Source of the DNA: an uncultured Bacillota bacterium
GTDB taxonomy: Bacteria > Bacillota_I > Bacilli_A > Izemoplasmatales > UBA1188
Length of the DNA: 8,659 nt
Assembly: GCA_937907585.1 (NCBI GenBank)
Contig: CALCVH010000144.1
Span: forward strand, 1 to 8,659
Reading direction: 5' to 3'
Part shown: positions 1 through 6,555 of the stretch, in pieces
Position numbering within the stretch: position 1 is the stretch's first letter
Layout: every line of letters begins with the position of its first letter
Made by a program: the position numbers and the translations under genes
The notes under the pieces: generated by a model
What the model was told of the DNA's origin: nothing
What the model saw: the letters and a program-made list of their open reading frames with translations, nothing else
Database searches by the model: none

Positions 1-955
1 CTAAATCTGCGCTTGTTTTGCCTTCAACAAGCAACATAGAACCATCTGCTTTAGATGAGATATATGTATTTGAAGTTGCTTGAGGAGTAGGATCGGTATT
101 TTCTACCTCTTTTTCTTCAGTTATTTCATAGCTAATTGCATTAATTTGGAAACACTTAGTCTCGTCTAAAGTTGAAGAACTCCATTCACCTTCAAAATCA
201 GTTTTAAATAATGAATTGTTTTGAGCTAATGTTAGATTGTCAACTTGAATATGTCCCCAACAAGCTAAACCAAAGCACATTTCACCACTTCTATATTCTT
301 CTGGAATTGCATTTTTAGCGAATGCTGAGTATTTATTTCCATCTTCAGTTTGATATGTAACTCCAAGAACACCATTTGATTTATATGTATATGTTACTCT
401 TCCTTTTCCAAGTCCAAAACTACAAAAATCAGCTAAATGTTCTATCTCTTTAGTACAAGCTTCATCATAATAGAATACATGTTCACCAGCTGGAGCTGTG
501 TCGCAAACCAAGAAGCCATCATACATATATGCAAAATAACTTGGATAATGAATTTTTTCTAATGCTGTTGAAGTTGTTACATTTTCTTTTGGTTCTAAGA
601 AAGCATATAAATGTCCAGAATAAGCATCTCCGCCAATCTGACCAACGCCGTCTAAAATATCAAAAGAAAGTAATACGTCACCGTTAGTTAAATCTAGTGC
701 TTTAAATGGTTCAATAATCATTGTATCACCTGTACCAGTGATATTAGATACATATGGATCGATACTATCAATAGTGAATGCTTGATTATCACTATCATTT
801 AGTTTTTCCCATTCTACCATATTGATTCTGCCGCTATCCATAATTATCTTTTCAGATAATTTAACTTTTTTATAAGCGGCATTTACTGCTGGAAATGTCA
901 TTCCAATCATTAAGGTAGTAATAAACACTAATAATAAAATGATTTTCTTTCTCAT
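1..955 (-). CDS. Secreted lectin-like (concanavalin-type jelly-roll) protein, C-terminus missing
   Basis: The frame is open from the ATG at 955 to the window edge (318 codons, no stop), so the 3' end is missing. The N-terminus is a classical Sec signal peptide: MRKK, a hydrophobic stretch to about residue 20, then a likely signal peptidase I site after PAVNA (residue 26). There is no lipobox Cys. The mature part is rich in beta-prone segments and aromatic residues. Near residues 235-260 a 'GEMCFGLACWG..QVDNLTL' pattern resembles the last strands of LamG/concanavalin-like sugar-binding domains. A Glu/Thr/Pro-rich stretch near residues 285-300 looks like a linker to a further domain. No catalytic motif is recognised. 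It lies 39 nt after the permease gene, probably in the same transcript, at the place where a second permease is often found. Its role is inferred as extracellular glycan binding; the fold call is tentative. Confidence 0.7.
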   Translation of the reverse strand, partial: MRKKIILLLVFITTLMIGMTFPAVNAAYKKVKLSEKIIMDSGRINMVEWEKLNDSDNQAFTIDSIDPYVSNITGTGDTMIIEPFKALDLTNGDVLLSFDILDGVGQIGGDAYSGHLYAFLEPKENVTTSTALEKIHYPSYFAYMYDGFLVCDTAPAGEHVFYYDEACTKEIEHLADFCSFGLGKGRVTYTYKSNGVLGVTYQTEDGNKYSAFAKNAIPEEYRSGEMCFGLACWGHIQVDNLTLAQNNSLFKTDFEGEWSSSTLDETKCFQINAISYEITEEKEVENTDPTPQATSNTYISSKADGSMLLVEGKTSADL

Positions 956-971
956 AAATTAGTTTTTTAAT

Positions 972-976
972 CTCCT
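972..976 (-). promoter_or_regulatory. Ribosome binding site with unusually long spacing
   Basis: AGGAG (976 to 972, minus strand) is the only good Shine-Dalgarno match ahead of the ATG at 955. The gap is 16 nt, against the usual 5-9. No closer in-frame or out-of-frame ATG, GTG or TTG is available, and the signal peptide begins exactly at this ATG, so the start is kept. Initiation may be weak or may need folding of the AT-rich spacer. Confidence 0.45.
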
Positions 977-994
977 TTATTTATATTTTGTTTT

Positions 995-1936
995 TTAAAA
1001 TTCATATGAAGGGAATAATTTATCAAATAATCTTCTAAATCCGATTATTAAAGGCGTACCGATTAATGTAATAATCATTCCAAGCGTTGCAGCCATAGTT
1101 AAATCAGATCCTCCACCTTTAATAAATTTAACAGAATACATCGCTAGTGTTTGCGTTGCACCATTAGGTCCGCCATTTGTTAACAATTGTACAGGTAAGA
1201 AATATGAGAAAAATACTTGTACACTTAGAAGCAACATTGTTGATATTGTTCCGCCAATAAGTGGAATATCAATATATATTAATTCCTGCCAAAAACCAAT
1301 TCCATCCATCTTAGCTGACTCTACTAAATCATTTGGTACTCTCGCCATTGCGCCAGATACCAATAAGACGTTTCCACCAAATCCTACCCATATACAATAT
1401 AATATCATTAAGAACCAGGCGGATTTTTCTGTTGATAGCCAACCATATGGAGGTATTATTTTCCCTAAATTCATTGCTTTTAATAATGGATTAACAATAC
1501 CTATAGTTGAATCGAACATAAATCTAAATACCATTACTAGTACAACTACAGATATAATTGAAGGTAGTTGGAATATTACTCTAAAGAATAACCTTCCAGG
1601 TATTTTCTTATGTAAGAAATAAGATAGTATTACAGATAGTGGTAATAAAACTAAATCATTTAATAATGTAAATATTAAAGAGTTTCTACAAGATAATGCT
1701 AAACCTGAATCAGATTCTGCAAATCTTCTAAACATTTCCCTATAATTTAAGAAAATATCTCCACTATTCCAGACATATCGATTTATGTTGGCCTTATATG
1801 TTTTAAATGTTAAAGCTATTGCGCTAACATTAACATATAAGTTAAATACACAGAAATGAATAATAGGAATTAACAATAAAGATATGACAAATATTATTTC
1901 CCCAATCTTCTTTTTACTTAATCTCCTTTTATTCAT
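995..1936 (-). CDS. Carbohydrate ABC transporter permease, MalF/UgpA type
   Basis: Inner-membrane permease of a carbohydrate importer (binding-protein-dependent transport family, CUT1-like), 313 aa, a normal length. Hydrophobic segments lie near residues 12-42, 86-108, 118-141, 172-195, 228-252 and 281-300, giving about six transmembrane helices with a basic N-terminus (MNKRRLSKKKK-like). The cytoplasmic EAA loop that docks the ATPase is at about 206-226: 'ESAKMDGIGFWQ', then 'IDIPL', with the conserved Gly at 212. The 'LLTNGGPNGATQTLAMY' segment (251-267) is typical of MalF/UgpA-type subunits. The ATG lies 5 nt after the stop of the binding-protein gene, so the two are probably translationally coupled. 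No clear ribosome binding site precedes this ATG, but AGGAG occurs inside codons 4-5. A partner permease and an ATPase are required for function and are absent from the window. The family is clear; the sugar is not predictable. Confidence 0.95.
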   Translation of the reverse strand: MNKRRLSKKKIGEIIFVISLLLIPIIHFCVFNLYVNVSAIALTFKTYKANINRYVWNSGDIFLNYREMFRRFAESDSGLALSCRNSLIFTLLNDLVLLPLSVILSYFLHKKIPGRLFFRVIFQLPSIISVVVLVMVFRFMFDSTIGIVNPLLKAMNLGKIIPPYGWLSTEKSAWFLMILYCIWVGFGGNVLLVSGAMARVPNDLVESAKMDGIGFWQELIYIDIPLIGGTISTMLLLSVQVFFSYFLPVQLLTNGGPNGATQTLAMYSVKFIKGGGSDLTMAATLGMIITLIGTPLIIGFRRLFDKLFPSYEF

Positions 1937-1941
1937 AATAA

Positions 1942-3447
1942 TTATTCTTTAGATCTCGCTATCTCCTGTGTCCAACGATCCCAGTTATCTAAAGCATATT
2001 GATATTCTGATAAACAGAATTGAATTGGAGTAGTACCTTTAGATCTAGGTCCAAAAATTAGTGGAGGGAATGGATTTGTTGTATTTAAGAAAATTTGAAC
2101 ATATCCATGAGTGTAATAGTCGTTTCTACAAGTTTCAAGCCAGAATGTAGAATCCTTCGCAATATCAATACAACTCTTAGTAAATTCAGTTAATTCATCA
2201 TAAATAGGAGTTATATCATAGTTAAATGGTCTTAAAGTTCCTGCATATTTAGTAAATAATCTAAGCATGTCGTCTCGAGAAATAAATATTAAGAACTTTT
2301 TAGCTCCTTCTTTTTCTGGTGCACCACTAGGAATAATTGCGTAGTCTGGTGAACATCCAAATGAATATTTTTCATATGTTCCATCAGGATTCTTTCTTGC
2401 AGTATCAATATATGGAGCTTCCATTAATCTTAATTCAAAGCCTTCAGGCATATCGTTAACCATTTCAGATTCAAGCCAACTTGCGTTTGGAATCATTGCG
2501 GCTTCGCCTCTTAAGAAAGCAATTTGAGCTTCAATATGGTTTTTACTCATAGAGCCTTCAAGTGAATAATCAACATCTGGACCAAATAGTTTAACGAACG
2601 CTTCTAAAGCTTCTAATTTTCCTTTTTCAGGTTGTTTATCTGGATTGAATACTTCTGGCGATTCAAAGTTGAAATATTCTTCAACACCATCATACCCTGT
2701 TGATTGTAACCACCAAGTATAAACCATATAGAAATATCCACCAACTTGTCCAGGATATACGAATGGAGCAATCTTATTATCTGTATCAGCTTTTATTTGA
2801 TCGCATAAAGCGATTAATTCATTAACAGTTTTTGGTATTTGCCAGCCATACTTATCAAACATTGTTTTATTATATGCAATACCAGTTAAAGATCTTGCCC
2901 AAGGATAAACATACTGATGTAATTCACCAAGATATGGTTCCCAACAGTGATATTGCCACTTTTCAGGCATTTTTTCATATACTGTTAAGCCATCTTCTCC
3001 ATCAGGCTTTGCATTATATACATCAGCTAAATCTTCTAACCATCCACTTCTTGAATAGTTAAGTGAGTTTGAAGCTAAAAGGAAATAAACATCTGATAAG
3101 TTAATTCCTGTATCAAGCTTTGTTGAAACAGATTCAGTTAATCCTGGATCGCCATCAAGATAAATCCAATATTCAGGATTTTCTTTAACAAAGTTTGCAG
3201 ATAAAACTTGAAGCCAAGTTGAGCCATATCCACAGTTTGCATAAGATATCTTAAGTCTCTTTTTGCCTTCTTTTGAAGACATATAAATTTCTTTTCCATT
3301 TGGAGATATAACTACTTCTTCATCAATATCTTGACTTGCGATAGTTTTTGTATCTTCATCTTCATCATCACCAAATTGGATTCGACATCCCGCTAGCATT
3401 GCAATCACTAATACTAACATAATTAAACTAATTGCTTTTTTAAACAT
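1942..3447 (-). CDS. Sugar ABC transporter substrate-binding lipoprotein
   Basis: Extracellular solute-binding protein (SBP_bac_1/SBP_bac_8-like), 501 aa, expected to be anchored to the outer face of the membrane and to deliver a sugar to the permease encoded just downstream. The signal peptide ends in a lipobox, LAGC, with Cys21 as the lipidated residue. An acidic Asp/Glu-rich linker (27-45) follows. Family hallmarks are the 'GIAYNKTMFDKYGW.IPKTVNEL' block (189-211), the 'FLRGEAAMIPNASWL' block (311-325) and 'DYAIIPSGAPEKEGAKKFLIF' near 368-388. The abundant Trp and Tyr (for example W169, Y180, W183, W245-W246) fit stacking against sugar rings. It has a strong AGGAGG 5 nt before the ATG. At 501 aa it is longer than the usual 400-450, as often seen for binding proteins that take larger oligosaccharides. 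The family is firm; the ligand is unknown. Confidence 0.95.
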   Translation of the reverse strand: MFKKAISLIMLVLVIAMLAGCRIQFGDDEDEDTKTIASQDIDEEVVISPNGKEIYMSSKEGKKRLKISYANCGYGSTWLQVLSANFVKENPEYWIYLDGDPGLTESVSTKLDTGINLSDVYFLLASNSLNYSRSGWLEDLADVYNAKPDGEDGLTVYEKMPEKWQYHCWEPYLGELHQYVYPWARSLTGIAYNKTMFDKYGWQIPKTVNELIALCDQIKADTDNKIAPFVYPGQVGGYFYMVYTWWLQSTGYDGVEEYFNFESPEVFNPDKQPEKGKLEALEAFVKLFGPDVDYSLEGSMSKNHIEAQIAFLRGEAAMIPNASWLESEMVNDMPEGFELRLMEAPYIDTARKNPDGTYEKYSFGCSPDYAIIPSGAPEKEGAKKFLIFISRDDMLRLFTKYAGTLRPFNYDITPIYDELTEFTKSCIDIAKDSTFWLETCRNDYYTHGYVQIFLNTTNPFPPLIFGPRSKGTTPIQFCLSEYQYALDNWDRWTQEIARSKE

Positions 3448-3452
3448 AATAT

Positions 3453-3458
3453 CCTCCT
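3453..3458 (-). promoter_or_regulatory. Strong ribosome binding site of the sugar-binding protein gene
   Basis: Consensus AGGAGG on the minus strand, 5 nt before the ATG at 3447. It is the best-placed site in the window and fits a binding protein made in excess over its permease. It lies in the 27-nt gap after the upstream lipoprotein gene, where no terminator is visible. Confidence 0.85.
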
Positions 3459-3474
3459 TTGAAGATTCTATTTT

Positions 3475-4941
3475 TTATTTAATTGGAACTATGAAATACC
3501 CATCACCAGATGATTGAGTAAATACAAATGTTCCATCTGTTACACTATAAACTTTTTGTTCACCATCAACCCAAACCGCAACTTTTGTACAATCTTTAAA
3601 TTTGATAGTGACTTTATTTGTATTATCAAGAGATGGTTCAGTAAAATTAACCACCATAAATCCATCGTTACCTTGAGCATCTTTGAATATACCAACAAGT
3701 GTGTCTTGTTCTGTTTTAATGCTTTCGATTCTCTCTGATTCAACAACTGCTTTAGCGCTATACATGAAATCAGTGTTTTCACCACCAAAATCATTCTTTT
3801 CACCTATTACAGTATTGATGCCTTCCCAAGTGAAATTAAAGAACACATCTTCTAATTTCCTAATTTCATTTAAACCATCTTTTATATAGTAATATGAATC
3901 AGTTGGTTCATTCGTTATTCTATTATATGAGCCATCGCCAAAGTGTGTTGCGCCATCAAATGGTACTGGAGGCCAGAAGCAGAACCAGCCAAACCCTTCA
4001 TATCCACATGCTATTGCGCTATATACTTGGAATGTGACATCTCTACTTGACTGTAGTTCTCTATGTAAGCCACCATATTTAATACTTTGAAGAACTGTAA
4101 AATGCCTTCTATCTCTTGAATTTAATTGACAAGTAACTAAATTATATAGGAAATCATCTCTTAGATAATTGCCTTCTCTTCCATACTGTAATGGATAGTG
4201 ATCATAACATACATAATCAACGTCAACTTCCTCACAGAATTTTTGTATGTATGTTTCAAAGTTTCCATCAGTTGAACTGCTAAACGCAATTGATGGGAAT
4301 AAGTTGATATAGAACATTTTATCTGGACATAAGAACTGCCATCTTCTAAGTGCTGTTTTAAATCCACTTAATTCAGCTGGCGTAGGTTCATCATCAACTT
4401 CTATTCCGTAGAAGGCAGGAGAATTAAATATGTCTTCATATCTATTTAAAATATCATCAACTACGACACCATCAGTTCTTTTTTGATCCATTAATAAATT
4501 AACTAAAGTTCCATCATAGATCATCATTTTTAATCCTAACTGTTCACATACTGGTAACGCTCTTCTATAATCATCAATTGTCATATTGATATAGCCACCA
4601 GTTGTAACAGTAAATCCAGCTTCTTTAACTTGTGTGTAGTATTCAAGTAACTTTTCATCAGAGATAGGAACATTGCTTTCAACTACATTGCCGTTCTTAT
4701 CATAGATGTTTAGTTTTCCAGGAACACCGCCATATGGATATACAATAAATTCCTTGTCGCTTTCATAATCTAAGTTATATGATTCATCTAATAACTCTTG
4801 TGTTGGTTCTTCTTCCGTATTGGTAGAAGTATTATCATTTTTAGTAGTAGTATCTTTTTCTTTAGTAGTGCTATTGTTTGTGCATCCTATAACAAATAAA
4901 CACACTAACAATAATAAAGATAATATGATATGCTTTTTCAT
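3475..4941 (-). CDS. Surface lipoprotein, TIM-barrel glycoside-hydrolase-like with C-terminal beta domain
   Basis: 488-aa lipoprotein. The signal peptide ends in VIGC (Cys20) and is followed by a low-complexity Thr/Asn/Lys/Glu linker (21-50), as expected for a surface enzyme standing off the membrane. Residues about 60-375 look like a (beta/alpha)8 barrel of the GH-A-like superfamily: 'YGIEVDDEP' (178-186) with acidic D183, D184 and E185, 'YINLFP' (211-216), 'VDYVCYDHYP' (241-250), 'VLQSIKYGG' (283-291) and 'ACGYEGFGWFCFWPP' (311-325). The last 80 residues (about 410-488) form a beta-rich domain ('GFMVVNFTEP', 'VAVWVDGE', 'GYFIVPIK'), like the C-terminal sandwich of many glycosidases. It is homologous along the barrel and C-terminal domain to the protein of the gene just upstream (4954-6195). 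Function is inferred as glycan cleavage or recognition; no named family is assigned. The position expected to hold the GH-A nucleophile is Gln285, so classical retaining catalysis is doubtful. Confidence 0.85.
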   Translation of the reverse strand: MKKHIILSLLLLVCLFVIGCTNNSTTKEKDTTTKNDNTSTNTEEEPTQELLDESYNLDYESDKEFIVYPYGGVPGKLNIYDKNGNVVESNVPISDEKLLEYYTQVKEAGFTVTTGGYINMTIDDYRRALPVCEQLGLKMMIYDGTLVNLLMDQKRTDGVVVDDILNRYEDIFNSPAFYGIEVDDEPTPAELSGFKTALRRWQFLCPDKMFYINLFPSIAFSSSTDGNFETYIQKFCEEVDVDYVCYDHYPLQYGREGNYLRDDFLYNLVTCQLNSRDRRHFTVLQSIKYGGLHRELQSSRDVTFQVYSAIACGYEGFGWFCFWPPVPFDGATHFGDGSYNRITNEPTDSYYYIKDGLNEIRKLEDVFFNFTWEGINTVIGEKNDFGGENTDFMYSAKAVVESERIESIKTEQDTLVGIFKDAQGNDGFMVVNFTEPSLDNTNKVTIKFKDCTKVAVWVDGEQKVYSVTDGTFVFTQSSGDGYFIVPIK

Positions 4942-4948
4942 TTAGTTT

Positions 4949-4956
4949 CCTCCTTA
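4949..4956 (-). promoter_or_regulatory. Ribosome binding site overlapping the upstream stop codon
   Basis: On the minus strand TAAGGAGG combines the TAA stop of the upstream gene (4956-4954) with AGGAGG (4954-4949), followed by 7 nt and the ATG at 4941. Ribosomes ending the cytoplasmic paralogue sit on the binding site of the lipoprotein gene. This suggests coupled translation of the two homologous proteins and fixes the start. Confidence 0.8.
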
Positions 4957-6195
4957 ATCCTTTTCAATTAATAATAGAGATTTACCTTCTTCTATTACTA
5001 ATACAGCTTGATCGCCACTATAATTAATTGTTGAATCGCCATTTACAACCATATAATTAATATTTTTATCAAACGCAAGTTCAACTGTTCTTGTTTCAAG
5101 CACTGATGTATTGACTACTAAATACATATTTTTACCATTTAGTTTATAACAGCCTACAAGCGTTCCTTCTGAATAAACGTTTTTTAAATTTCCATAACTA
5201 TATAAATTCTTTTCTAAAGGAAAATCTACTATGGTATCTCCAAAAGCGATTGTGCCCATAAAATCAGCATCTTTTATATATTTAAATAATCTATCTAGAT
5301 TCTCATTTGCTTTTTTAACAAAGTAATACCATTTTGTTTTATAACCATCTTTATCAATCATTGCTGGTGAGAAATTCTCAACCTTTGATACTGGTGTCCA
5401 GTAACAGAAATATTGAACTCCAGTTACTCCACAAGCAAGTGATGTATTATTAATCCATTCTATTTCAGAATAGGTCATATTTCTTATATTTCCAGATGAC
5501 CAAGACGTAACCTGTGTAAAATTCCATAATGGTTTATTGTGCTTGACCGCAATATCTTTAAGCATGCATAATTCTATAAAATACCTTGGATCACAAATTC
5601 CTTTTTCATGTCTAAATGGGTAGAAGTCATATGAAACAATATCTACATCGCATGAATCATAAAACTTTTCTATAAAATCTTTATATCTTTCAATTGATAT
5701 AGTTTTACCAGAAATCGCTAAAGGACTTAATGAACCATATATTTGTGCATCTAAAGCATACATAGGCATGTTATTAACATAAATCTTTAAATCTCCAACA
5801 TATCCTTTAATAATTTCTATATTTTTTGATAGAATTTCAATTTTGTTATAACCAGGTTCGTCACAAAGATTGATACCATATACTGATTTATGCTTTTTGT
5901 ATAACTCTATTCTCTCTTTGAAAGCATTCAAATTAAAAGAATCTTTTTTAAGTTCTTCTTCAGGAACAATGCAGTAAAGATGATGCTTATCACATAAATC
6001 TAAAAATTTAACAAATCCTAAATAGTCTTTTTTAATATCAATAACACAAAAAAGTAAGTTCACTCCTGATTCGCTTACATCTTTAAATACTTCATCGTTT
6101 AAAAAATCTTTTCCAGAGTACTGTTTGTTTGGTGGAGCAACCCATCCACCTTTGATCATTTTTGAATCTAACAGATAGATATTTTTACTATTCAT
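4954..6195 (-). CDS. Cytoplasmic TIM-barrel glycoside-hydrolase-like protein, paralogue of the adjacent lipoprotein
   Basis: 413 aa, with no signal peptide or lipobox (it begins MNSKNIYLLDSK), so it is probably cytoplasmic. The order of motifs matches the adjacent lipoprotein: 'VYGINLCDEPG' (105-115; D112, E113), 'IYVNNMP' (138-144), 'VDIVSYDFYPF' (184-194; D190), 'LWNFTQVTSW' (223-232), 'ACGVTGVQYFCYWTP' (254-268), 'YYFVKKA' (290-296), then a C-terminal beta domain with 'LVGCYKLNGKNMYLVVN' (346-362). I read it as a GH-A-like barrel plus beta-sandwich. The candidate acid/base is E113; Gln228 occupies the usual nucleophile position. It is the first gene of its module, with promoter candidates upstream, and its ribosome binding site (AAGGA, 6211-6207) is 11 nt before the ATG. 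Inferred role: action on imported oligosaccharides. The homology to its neighbour is seen directly; the activity is not established. Confidence 0.85.
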   Translation of the reverse strand: MNSKNIYLLDSKMIKGGWVAPPNKQYSGKDFLNDEVFKDVSESGVNLLFCVIDIKKDYLGFVKFLDLCDKHHLYCIVPEEELKKDSFNLNAFKERIELYKKHKSVYGINLCDEPGYNKIEILSKNIEIIKGYVGDLKIYVNNMPMYALDAQIYGSLSPLAISGKTISIERYKDFIEKFYDSCDVDIVSYDFYPFRHEKGICDPRYFIELCMLKDIAVKHNKPLWNFTQVTSWSSGNIRNMTYSEIEWINNTSLACGVTGVQYFCYWTPVSKVENFSPAMIDKDGYKTKWYYFVKKANENLDRLFKYIKDADFMGTIAFGDTIVDFPLEKNLYSYGNLKNVYSEGTLVGCYKLNGKNMYLVVNTSVLETRTVELAFDKNINYMVVNGDSTINYSGDQAVLVIEEGKSLLLIEKD

Positions 6196-6221
6196 AACTA
6201 AAAAAATCCTTATTTACCATA

Positions 6222-6250
6222 ATTGTACTTTTGATTAACATAAATATCAA
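6222..6250 (-). promoter_or_regulatory. Candidate sigma-A promoter, proximal
   Basis: On the minus strand, TTGATA (6250-6245) and TACAAT (6227-6222) are separated by 17 nt; each differs from consensus by one base. The predicted start, near 6215, leaves a leader of only about 20 nt, which places AAGGA almost at the 5' end. That is a weakness of this candidate. AT-rich DNA yields such matches by chance. Confidence 0.4.
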
Positions 6251-6269
6251 TATCATATTGAAAACAAAA

Positions 6270-6297
6270 ACTATAAAATTTGAAACTATTTTATCAA
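6270..6297 (-). promoter_or_regulatory. Candidate sigma-A promoter, distal
   Basis: On the minus strand, TTGATA (6297-6292) and TATAGT (6275-6270) are separated by 16 nt; each has one mismatch to consensus. Transcription from near 6263 would give a leader of about 68 nt containing the AAGGA ribosome binding site at normal distance from the 5' end. It lies between the terminators and the first gene of the downstream module, where a promoter is expected. Confidence 0.4.
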
Positions 6298-6401
6298 AAA
6301 AGTATTATTTAGTAAAAAAAATATATAAAAATGTGTTTTTGAATACAATATAATAATCGAACATACAATAATCTAGGCATTGTGGCATGCTAAAAGAAAA
6401 A

Positions 6402-6443
6402 AAGACATCTAAAATGGATGATATAAATCATGATAGATGTCTT
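6402..6443 (-). terminator. Strong intrinsic terminator with nested hairpin
   Basis: AAGACATCT (6402-6410) pairs perfectly with AGATGTCTT (6435-6443). Inside lies a second helix, ATGAT (6418-6422) with ATCAT (6427-6431), around a 4-nt loop. On the minus strand the stem runs into TTTTTTT (6403-6397) followed by C and TTTT, the classic U-tract. On the plus strand no T-tract follows, so it is directional and stops leftward transcription. It backs up the first terminator or ends a separate small transcript. Confidence 0.75.
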
Positions 6444-6459
6444 ATAAAACTATAATTAT

Positions 6460-6503
6460 ATGGGTTGTGAATCATACATTTATAATTTAATGCGCACACC
6501 CAT
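6460..6503 (-). repeat. Bulged inverted repeat between the two terminators
   Basis: ATGGGTTGTG (6460-6469) is nearly complementary to CACACCCAT (6495-6503), with one bulged base, around a loop of about 25 nt. With the hairpins on either side it makes three successive helices within 136 nt. It may be part of a structured RNA or a protein-binding site, or it may be chance in AT-rich DNA. Confidence 0.35.
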
Positions 6504-6510
6504 TATGAAT

Positions 6511-6537
6511 AAAAGGTGGATTCTCTGTCCACCTTTT
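6511..6537 (-). terminator. Intrinsic terminator after the esterase gene
   Basis: A perfect 10-bp stem, AAAAGGTGGA (6511-6520) with TCCACCTTTT (6528-6537), surrounds a 7-nt loop. It begins 18 nt after the esterase stop codon. The flanking A and T runs are symmetrical, so it could act in both directions. The U-tract is only four bases, so some readthrough is plausible. Confidence 0.75.
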
Positions 6538-6555
6538 ATAGATTATTTAATCTTC

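Larger units (their letters stand above)
6196..6555. other. 360-bp intergenic region between two modules
   Basis: This is the only gene-free stretch over 300 bp. Reading in the direction of transcription it holds an intrinsic terminator (6511-6537), a bulged inverted repeat (6460-6503), a second terminator with a long T-tract (6402-6443), a short repeated GGCAT motif near 6376-6390, then very AT-rich DNA with two promoter candidates. No credible ORF, tRNA or known riboswitch was recognised. It separates two independently transcribed modules. Confidence 0.7.

Noticed and set aside
2832..3062. Plus-strand open frame of 76 codons
   Set aside because: It lies entirely inside the sugar-binding protein gene on the other strand, has a His- and Leu-rich low-complexity product and no good ribosome binding site.
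3514..3889. Several short frames on both strands
   Set aside because: They lie within the well-supported lipoprotein gene in other frames, and their products show no recognisable domain.
6196..6400. Known riboswitch, T-box or cre operator in the leader of the downstream module
   Set aside because: I found no conserved T-box sequence, no known riboswitch core and no TGNAANCGNTNNCA-type cre match in this AT-rich stretch.
6483..6506. Tiny minus-strand ORF (MGVRIKL) between the terminators
   Set aside because: Seven codons, no ribosome binding site, located after a terminator and not placed to attenuate a downstream gene; expected by chance.
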